Assembly: GCA_025457985.1 (NCBI GenBank)
Contig: JALOTI010000050.1
Location: 1-8,918 of the forward strand
DNA length: 8,918 nucleotides
Reading direction: 5' to 3'
Source of the DNA: Leptospira sp.
GTDB lineage: Bacteria; Spirochaetota; Leptospiria; Leptospirales; Leptospiraceae
The translations under genes and the position numbers were made by a program. The number at the start of each line of letters is the position of its first letter. Position 1 is the first letter of the stretch. Positions 1-4,950 of this stretch are shown piece after piece. Below the pieces are notes generated by a model that was not told the DNA's origin, did no database searches, and saw only the letters and a list, made by a program, of their open reading frames with translations.

Positions 1-3
1 TTC

Positions 4-26
4 AAAAAAAAAAAAAAAAAAAAAAA
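4..26. repeat. Homopolymer run of 23 A at the left edge
   Basis: Positions 4-26 are 23 consecutive A, followed by a short A/T-rich stretch with another run of seven A near 31-37. A homopolymer this long is unusual in bacterial DNA. At the very edge of a window it often marks a contig end or a low-quality assembly tip. It lies just beyond the premature end of the oxidoreductase gene, so the two observations may share one cause. Confidence 0.85.
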
Positions 27-64
27 CGATCAAAAAAACCATCATTTGAGGGGAAAACAAAAAG

Positions 65-493
65 TCAATAATATTCTTGAATCAAAGTTTCGCTCATGTT
101 CAAAAATGCTTCAATGGAATTCTTTTCCTCTGGATATAATTTGGTAAGGTGCGACTTCAGTTCTTCCCAATCTGCGGGCAAAGTCTCATCCAAATAACCA
201 GGAATAATAACACGGTAGAGAGATTCATCTTGTACGAGTTCAATTTTATCCAATACCCCCAACTCTTTAAAAATTGTTCTCATTATAAATGGTTCTTGTT
301 CCGTTCCAACGCCACTTAATTGGTGGAGAGCAACTTCAAATTCAAAATCTCCTCGAACGAAAGAAGTAGCACAACCTCCCGGAATATTGTGACGTTCCAG
401 AAGAAGGGTTTTCTTCCCTTCCCTTTGAAGTCGTGTGGCTGCCATCAAACCTGCATTTCCTGCTCCTATCACCACTGTATCATACTTTTTCAT
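65..493 (-). CDS. FAD-dependent oxidoreductase, N-terminal part (carotenoid isomerase / retinol saturase-like), truncated
   Basis: The 142-residue product opens with a Rossmann dinucleotide-binding fold: VVIGAGNAG at about residues 7-15 and the strand-ending acidic residue in LLLERH near 31-35. It continues with GGCATSF and FEFEVALHQLSG (about 39-61), a signature of phytoene-desaturase-like enzymes such as CrtISO and RetSat, which saturate or isomerise polyene double bonds using FAD. Family members are usually around 500 residues, so only the FAD-binding N-terminus is here; the substrate-binding part and C-terminal FAD contacts are missing. The stop is a TGA at 65-67. The start ATG at 491-493 has a good ribosome site (AGAGGG, about 4-5 nt upstream). 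The gene is divergent from the tetR-type gene and has a palindrome in its promoter region, so it is the likely target of that regulator. It may be a pseudogene, or a frameshift or assembly error near the poly-A edge. The family call is firm; the substrate is unknown. Confidence 0.8.
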   Translation of the reverse strand: MKKYDTVVIGAGNAGLMAATRLQREGKKTLLLERHNIPGGCATSFVRGDFEFEVALHQLSGVGTEQEPFIMRTIFKELGVLDKIELVQDESLYRVIIPGYLDETLPADWEELKSHLTKLYPEEKNSIEAFLNMSETLIQEYY

Positions 494-519
494 TCGTCCC
501 TCTCTCGACCATTTGACTC

Positions 520-548
520 AAATAATCTTTACATCGTAAAGATTGCAA
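520..548 (-). promoter_or_regulatory. Candidate promoter of the oxidoreductase gene
   Basis: On the minus strand TTGCAA (548-543) can serve as -35. After about 17 nt the stretch GATTATTT (527-520) offers a -10-like sequence. Transcription would begin about 20 nt before the start codon at 493. The spacer is almost entirely filled by the inverted repeat at 524-544, so a bound repressor would block polymerase. The hexamers are only moderate matches and the placement is an inference. Confidence 0.4.
524..544. promoter_or_regulatory. Perfect inverted repeat, probable TetR-family operator
   Basis: Left arm AATCTTTAC (524-532), spacer ATC (533-535) and right arm GTAAAGATT (536-544) form a perfect 9-bp dyad with a 3-bp centre. 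Its length and symmetry suit a TetR-type dimer. It lies 31 bp upstream of the oxidoreductase start and 129 bp upstream of the regulator start, overlapping the candidate -35/-10 region of the oxidoreductase. The dyad is seen directly; its use by the adjacent regulator is inferred from the divergent layout common for TetR-family genes. Confidence 0.65.
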
Positions 549-614
549 GATTTTTTTTTCTATTTTTTGTCTCCAATATTCTGGTTTTATTTTTCCTTGG
601 GATTATTCGTAAAT

Positions 615-633
615 ATTCTCTTGATCAGAGAAT
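615..633. promoter_or_regulatory. Second inverted repeat upstream of the tetR-type gene
   Basis: Arms ATTCTCT (615-621) and AGAGAAT (627-633) are perfectly complementary around TGATC. The element sits 40 bp upstream of the regulator start. Its arms do not match the 524-544 dyad, so it is either a site for a different protein or a small hairpin in the tetR leader. There is no T run after it, so it is not an intrinsic terminator. Its role is unknown. Confidence 0.4.
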
Positions 634-673
634 GAATTAAAAAACCATTAGATACTTAGATCCAATTGGCAAT

Positions 674-1288
674 ATGACGCAAAAACGGAACAAGTTACAA
701 AAAGAAGAGTCGAGTTATCACCACGGGGAACTAAAACTAGCACTTATCCTTGCCGCAAGAAAAATCCTTAAAAAGCAAGGACTGGATGCTTTATCCTTGA
801 GAGGTCTCGCCAGGGAAATTGGTGTGAGCCAAATGGCTCCTTACGCTCATTTTAAAGATAAACAATCATTGATACAGGCTATTGCGTCCTCAGGTTATGA
901 AGAACTTGCTATTCGAATGGGAGAAGCGCAAAAAAAAAATTCGGGTATAAAAGGTAGAGAATTGGCTTACATATACGGAGTAGAGTACATTTTGTTCGCA
1001 GTTGAAAATCCAGATCTTTATCGTCTTATGCTAAGCCAAATCAATTCTATCAGACAAAACAAACTTAAGAATAAAAATAAAGAAATTTGGAATATATCCC
1101 AAAAACCTTTTTTACTTTTATATACAGCCTTTGCCAATGATAAACTGAGCAAAGAGACAGCCTATGCAAAGGCTTTAGGATCTTGGTCTATTGTTCATGG
1201 TATAGCAACCCTTGCAATTGATGGTCATTTGGAGCTACCGGAAGGTATGGATATCATCGAGTTATTTCGAATGACAATTGAGTCATAA
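674..1288 (+). CDS. TetR/AcrR-family transcriptional regulator with WHG-type C-terminal domain
   Basis: The 204-residue protein has the usual length for a TetR repressor. After a basic N-terminus, YHHGELKLALILAARKIL (15-32) forms helix 1; the YHHG motif is frequent in this subgroup. SLRGLAREIGVS (41-52) and APYAHFKDKQSL (55-66) form the helix-turn-helix. The C-terminal half contains YILFAVENPDLYRLML (105-120) and WSIVHGIATL (171-180), matching the WHG-type ligand/dimer domain named for its W...HG motif. It is expected to be a cytoplasmic homodimer that leaves DNA on binding a small hydrophobic ligand. The start ATG at 674 is the first ATG after an in-frame stop at 638-640, but has no clear Shine-Dalgarno. 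The gene is divergent from the truncated FAD oxidoreductase, with a perfect dyad between them. Its stop codon lies inside the 6-nt overlap with the convergent sigma gene. The ligand is unknown. Confidence 0.88.
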   Translation: MTQKRNKLQKEESSYHHGELKLALILAARKILKKQGLDALSLRGLAREIGVSQMAPYAHFKDKQSLIQAIASSGYEELAIRMGEAQKKNSGIKGRELAYIYGVEYILFAVENPDLYRLMLSQINSIRQNKLKNKNKEIWNISQKPFLLLYTAFANDKLSKETAYAKALGSWSIVHGIATLAIDGHLELPEGMDIIELFRMTIES

Positions 1289-2068
1289 TTCTAGAATTCG
1301 ATCCAACTCCTCTCGTATCTGATATGGACTATCTTGGAAAAGATCCTTCATCCTCATTTCAATTTGACTTCTAACGGATGTTCGTTTTTCTTTCACAATA
1401 TCCTGTACTTTGGATGTATAAGAAGTTAAAAAACGCAGGTTGTTTTTATCAACAAATCCAAGCTTTACCATCTGCCGCGTTTTTTTTGGACATCGACACG
1501 GATTCTTTTCATCCACCAAACCACATTTCCCGGAAACATAGGTCTTTAAATCCTCGCGCGCTCTATGCAATTTTACACGGTAATTTGCAGGTGTTGTGGA
1601 AAACAATTCTGCACCTAATTTGTGATCCGCTTGGAAAATTTCACCAATGATGTAGATAAGCCTTTGTTCCCGTGAAAGACACATAAGCATAGCAGTCGCA
1701 CACAGTATCCGCACCTCTTCTACTTCGTCTTCCGAAAACTCAGGGACTATCTCTTCATAAGTCGGTTCCACATATTGTATCGATTCAAATTTCTTTTTGG
1801 GTGAATTTAGAAAATGGTTTACGACGATTCGATACAACCAAGTTCGAAATTGACTATTTCCTTGGAAGGTTTTGAGTTTTGTAAAAACCTTAATCAATAC
1901 TTCTTGGGTGGCATCCAAGGCATCATCAGGATTTAAATACAATCGTAAGGCAATATTGTATATAAAGTCCTGATGTTGCTTCAATAGAAGTTCCACTTGC
2001 TTTTGGTCGCCGTTCAGGGCGCCACGCAAAACCACAGGATCTTCTACTAGATTGGAATTCCAGATCAT
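1283..2068 (-). CDS. ECF-type RNA polymerase sigma factor with cysteine-containing C-terminal extension
   Basis: The protein is 261 residues, against roughly 170-200 for a plain ECF sigma. Sigma region 2 spans about 28-92, with DALDATQEVLIKVF (48-62) and FRTWLYRIVVNHFLN (74-88) for core binding and -10 recognition. Region 4 spans about 128-175 (LSREQRLIYIIGEIF, then the recognition helix before YRVKLHRAREDL) for -35 recognition. An acidic linker (102-120) joins them. The extra part, 180-261, begins KCGLVDEKNPCRCPKKT: C182, C191 and C193 form a CX8CXC pattern that could bind metal or form disulfides. A charged helical tail follows. Sigma factors with this tail occur elsewhere, but their control is to my knowledge poorly known. 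No anti-sigma gene is adjacent. The ATG overlaps the SDR stop as ATGA, suggesting translational coupling, since no strong ribosome site is visible. The stop overlaps that of the convergent tetR-type gene. Confidence 0.85.
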   Translation of the reverse strand: MIWNSNLVEDPVVLRGALNGDQKQVELLLKQHQDFIYNIALRLYLNPDDALDATQEVLIKVFTKLKTFQGNSQFRTWLYRIVVNHFLNSPKKKFESIQYVEPTYEEIVPEFSEDEVEEVRILCATAMLMCLSREQRLIYIIGEIFQADHKLGAELFSTTPANYRVKLHRAREDLKTYVSGKCGLVDEKNPCRCPKKTRQMVKLGFVDKNNLRFLTSYTSKVQDIVKEKRTSVRSQIEMRMKDLFQDSPYQIREELDRILEL

Positions 2069-2874
2069 TTCAAGTTAAGCCTTTTCTCAAGGAATGAAAG
2101 GAACCAAGGAGTTGGCAATATCTTTCGAAGTTTTGCCAAAGTTTTGGATCGACGATTCCCCACTACATAGCGAAGCTTTTCCGATGATCCTGTGACCGCA
2201 TCCCAAATGACCAAGGCAACTTCTTCGGGAGCAATCGCGTCTTCAAAAGACTTATCTTTTGTCTCCTGCAATTTGGAAACGTAATCCGCATACTCCACGA
2301 TTTCTTGTGATTTGTATTCTTGCATCGACTCGGAATTGAATTTACTTTTCGTAGCTCCCGGTTCAATAATCTTGACCTTGATTCCGAACGGTTTGAGCTC
2401 GAAGTGTAGACTTTCCGAAAAACCTTCCACCGCCCATTTTGTGCTATGGTAAACCGAGAACAAAGGATAGGTGATTAAACCTCCGATAGAAGAAACATTT
2501 ACGATTGTTCCAAACTTCTGCTGTCGTAGGTATGGAAGACTTTTTTGTATGACATTCATCAAACCAAAAACGTTTATTTGAAACATGGACATCCTCTCCT
2601 CATGTTTTGATGTCTCAAAAGCTCCAAATGCTCCGAAACCTGCGTTGTTTACAATCGCATCCAATCTACCAACCCGTTTGTAAACGGTTTGGATTGCAGT
2701 TTGGATTGAATCTGGATTTGATATGTCAACCACAAGATTTTGGATATTCGGATGGTTGTGAACGCCCGGCTTTCGGGAAAAAGAAAACACCTGCCATTGT
2801 CTCTCAGCAAAAAGTTCCGCAGTCGCTTTTCCTATTCCCGAAGATGCTCCCGTGATGATAATTGTCTGACTCAT
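2065..2874 (-). CDS. Short-chain dehydrogenase/reductase (SDR family, classical type)
   Basis: The 269-residue protein shows a complete classical SDR layout: cofactor loop TGASSGIG (8-15), R34 after the second beta strand (suggesting NADP(H) preference), the acidic VVD near 50, NNAG (76-79), catalytic S129 in NVSSIGG and the YHSTK motif with Y142 and K146. The PGATKS segment (172-177) is the usual cofactor clamp. The C-terminal region (about 185-269) is a variable substrate lid with a basic tail. It should be a cytosolic NAD(P)-dependent oxidoreductase acting on a carbonyl or alcohol; the substrate cannot be told. The start at MSQT (2872-2874) is preferred over an upstream in-frame start at 2979, because the extra 35 residues lie inside the preceding gene and precede the fold. 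It follows that gene's TAA by 2 nt and overlaps the sigma gene by ATGA, so it is the middle gene of a tight operon. Confidence 0.92.
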   Translation of the reverse strand: MSQTIIITGASSGIGKATAELFAERQWQVFSFSRKPGVHNHPNIQNLVVDISNPDSIQTAIQTVYKRVGRLDAIVNNAGFGAFGAFETSKHEERMSMFQINVFGLMNVIQKSLPYLRQQKFGTIVNVSSIGGLITYPLFSVYHSTKWAVEGFSESLHFELKPFGIKVKIIEPGATKSKFNSESMQEYKSQEIVEYADYVSKLQETKDKSFEDAIAPEEVALVIWDAVTGSSEKLRYVVGNRRSKTLAKLRKILPTPWFLSFLEKRLNLK

Positions 2875-2876
2875 AC

Positions 2877-3515
2877 TTATTTCCGAAAGTAGATAGGAAT
2901 GATGTACAATTCGTCCGATTCCGAATCTTTGAAATTGGCAAGAGCTGATTTTTGGTTGTTCCAGACGGTGAGAATACATTTCTTCTGGTTCGTATCTTGT
3001 AATACAACTGCATGACTTAAAGAATCATCTTTTGTAAATTCGGAATTTAAATCAATACTTCGATAGGAAAGCACTGCATAAAAATTTTCGCCTTGGGAAG
3101 GTAAGGTGGGATTTGTATAGGAACTCATAATCGAATAGGAATTTACGATTCCTTTTTCTCCGTATGACTTTTCAATTCGTTCAAACCAAGAAGGTTGGAA
3201 CCAAGCATCCGCATCTGATTTTTGTCTCCAAAAGTAGATCCCTCCAAACCGATCGGAGCCTTCCCAAAAGGAATAGAATTTTTCTTCCAGGCCGGGAATC
3301 GCCTGGTATTCTGGGATAGATTTTTCCATCCGGCCTGCAACAAGTCCTCTCCAAGCATACCATGGCTTTTTAACCTTTGTTATGGTAATCCAAGTGGTTT
3401 TGTTTGCCCTTTGGGGTTCAGTTTTGGAGACAACCTCTTTGGCTCCGAGGGGTTTCCCTGACAGGGACAAAAAGAGAAGAAAGGTTGGGATTTTTATATG
3501 TTCTATTAGTTTCAT
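2877..3515 (-). CDS. Exported YdhR-like protein (dimeric alpha/beta-barrel superfamily)
   Basis: The 212-residue protein has a hydrophobic N-terminus (about 9-20) ending in GKPLGAKE, consistent with a cleavable Sec signal (cleavage perhaps after A25). There is no lipobox cysteine. The first domain (about 42-130) holds IPGLEEKFYSFWEG (73-86), GGIYFWRQKSDADAWF (91-106) and WFERIEKSYG (110-119). This pattern, with the gly-gly-Ile-Tyr strand and the Ala-X-X-Trp-Phe helix, resembles YdhR-type putative mono-oxygenases of the ferredoxin-like dimeric barrel fold. The C-terminal part (143-212) again looks like alternating strands with one helix (CILTVWNNQKSALANF) and may be a second half-barrel. No cofactor motif is visible, so catalysis is not proven. 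It is the first gene of the operon with the SDR and ECF sigma. An in-frame TAA lies just upstream of the ATG, fixing the start, although no clear Shine-Dalgarno is seen. The fold call is moderate; the function is unknown. Confidence 0.65.
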   Translation of the reverse strand: MKLIEHIKIPTFLLFLSLSGKPLGAKEVVSKTEPQRANKTTWITITKVKKPWYAWRGLVAGRMEKSIPEYQAIPGLEEKFYSFWEGSDRFGGIYFWRQKSDADAWFQPSWFERIEKSYGEKGIVNSYSIMSSYTNPTLPSQGENFYAVLSYRSIDLNSEFTKDDSLSHAVVLQDTNQKKCILTVWNNQKSALANFKDSESDELYIIPIYFRK

Positions 3516-3544
3516 GGCAGATTAGACAAACAGGATGCCAATGT

Positions 3545-3572
3545 GTTACAAAACGGAGAGGCGTGGTATACT
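3545..3572 (+). promoter_or_regulatory. Extended -10 promoter of the phosphatase-kinase-receiver operon
   Basis: TATACT at 3567-3572 is a near-consensus -10 and is preceded by TGG (3564-3566), giving the extended -10 TGn element. GTTACA (3545-3550) lies 16 nt upstream as a -35-like hexamer. Transcription would start near 3579, leaving an untranslated leader of about 118 nt before the ATG at 3697. This is the best promoter match in the window and points toward the signalling operon. Placement is by eye. Confidence 0.6.
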
Positions 3573-3696
3573 CGTTAAAAATTGATTCGGTCGCTGATTC
3601 TTTTTGGTCGATCCCTCAGCTTCTTTTTCAAAAAGATTCAGCCCGACGCTAAGAAAAGAATTGAGAGATTCTGAAAAAATCCTGATTTGGAGGGAA

Positions 3697-4947
3697 ATGA
3701 CCTCGGATGAAAACGATCAGATTTCAGGAGAAATCCAACCTCTCCAGAAAGAAATTGAACAACTCAAATACCAAATCCTCATCCAAAATGTCCTTCTAGA
3801 TGATTTTTTTAACAACTCACCGACTGGCTATTTAAACCTCGACGAAAAAGGAACCATACTCAAAGCGAATGTTACCTTCTTAGATTGGTTAGGTTTTACA
3901 CGAAAAGCGCTGCTTCAATTTGGAGAATTCACAAACCTCCTTGTCGAATCTCAAAAATCACAATTTGAAAAAGATTTTGCCTGGATCAAAGAAGGCGGAC
4001 AAACCAATAACCAAGAATTCACCTTACGCAAACAAGATGGAAGTTCCTTGGATGTTTATATCTCAGGCAAAATTGTTTCCCCTCCTGGCGAAGCAGTTTT
4101 GATTCGACTGACCATTGTGGATGTTACGGAAAAAAAACGAACAGAGAAGGATCTTGCGAAAAAATCAAAAGAAATTTTACAACAAAATCTTTTGATGAAA
4201 AAAGATCTTTCCTTAGCTGCAGGGATACAGAATGCACTCTTACCTCCGGGAAGATCAAAGAAATTCATCTCTACACTCTATCTTCCTCTCGAAAAAGTAG
4301 GTGGAGATTTTTTCGATTTTTTATCTCTATCCAACCCAAATAAAATTGGAATCTTTATTAGTGATGTCGCTGGACATGGCGTAGCCTCTGCATTTATTAC
4401 GGCAATCATTAAAAGTACAATTCACCAAATGCCTGAAGAAGTTGTAGACAACCCTGCTGAACTTCTTTCCCTCCTAAACGATGTTATCCTCACCTATTCT
4501 GATGGAAGATTCGTCACGGCTCTTTATGCAGTTTTAGATTTTGAAACTGGAGATATGGTTTGTTCACATGCGGGTCATCCCTACCCATATGTCTTCAATA
4601 TGGATACGGTGAAAGAATTGAAACTAAAGCACAAACGTAAACCATTGGGTGTCTTAAGTTCAGCAATTCTGCGATCAAAACAAGCTCAATACATAAATGA
4701 AAAGATCAGTTTGAAAGGAGCTTCTAGAATTCTTTTTTTTACGGATGGTCTTTTGGAAGCCTGTTCTGAACAAAGAGGTCTCAAATTCTATGAAGAATTA
4801 CTGCATGATTTTTTGATGCGACACCGAACCGAGGATAGTGAATCTCTGATTGCAGGTATCTTTTCCGATTTGATGGATTTTTTACAGGACTCGGATCTAA
4901 ACGATGACGTCTGTTTGGTTTCCGTTGACCTTACAATTAACAGGTGA
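3697..4947 (+). CDS. PAS domain-SpoIIE/PP2C serine phosphatase (RsbU-like)
   Basis: The 416-residue cytoplasmic protein starts with a short coiled coil (about 10-36). A PAS domain follows (about 37-145: FFNNSPTGYLNLDEKG, then VDVTEKKRTEKDL at its end), then a linker helix (about 146-182) ending AGIQNALLPP, typical of RsbU-class linkers. The SpoIIE/PP2C catalytic domain (about 190-414) has all metal-binding aspartates: GGDFFDF (D204, D207), SDVAGHG (D223), FTDG (D350) and NDD (D403, D404). Such phosphatases remove phosphate from a serine of a STAS-type anti-anti-sigma factor, freeing a sigma factor. The PAS domain is the likely signal or protein-contact input. The ATG at 3697 is chosen because GGAGGG (3689-3694) lies directly before it; a TTG at 3604 in the same frame would add 31 residues with no homology or ribosome site. 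It is the first gene of an operon, 3 nt ahead of the kinase. No STAS target is nearby. Confidence 0.92.
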   Translation: MTSDENDQISGEIQPLQKEIEQLKYQILIQNVLLDDFFNNSPTGYLNLDEKGTILKANVTFLDWLGFTRKALLQFGEFTNLLVESQKSQFEKDFAWIKEGGQTNNQEFTLRKQDGSSLDVYISGKIVSPPGEAVLIRLTIVDVTEKKRTEKDLAKKSKEILQQNLLMKKDLSLAAGIQNALLPPGRSKKFISTLYLPLEKVGGDFFDFLSLSNPNKIGIFISDVAGHGVASAFITAIIKSTIHQMPEEVVDNPAELLSLLNDVILTYSDGRFVTALYAVLDFETGDMVCSHAGHPYPYVFNMDTVKELKLKHKRKPLGVLSSAILRSKQAQYINEKISLKGASRILFFTDGLLEACSEQRGLKFYEELLHDFLMRHRTEDSESLIAGIFSDLMDFLQDSDLNDDVCLVSVDLTINR

Positions 4948-4950
4948 TTC

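Noticed and set aside
320..640. Plus-strand open frame of 106 codons
   Set aside because: It lies antisense to the FAD-binding region, which has clear family motifs, and runs through the divergent promoter region and both dyads.
2875..2979. Longer start for the short-chain dehydrogenase
   Set aside because: The added 35 residues lie within the preceding gene, match no SDR feature and precede the first beta strand, whereas the ATG at 2872-2874 sits directly before TIIITGASSGIG.
3604..3696. TTG start extending the phosphatase by 31 residues
   Set aside because: There is no ribosome site before 3604 and no domain in the extension; GGAGGG immediately precedes the ATG at 3697.
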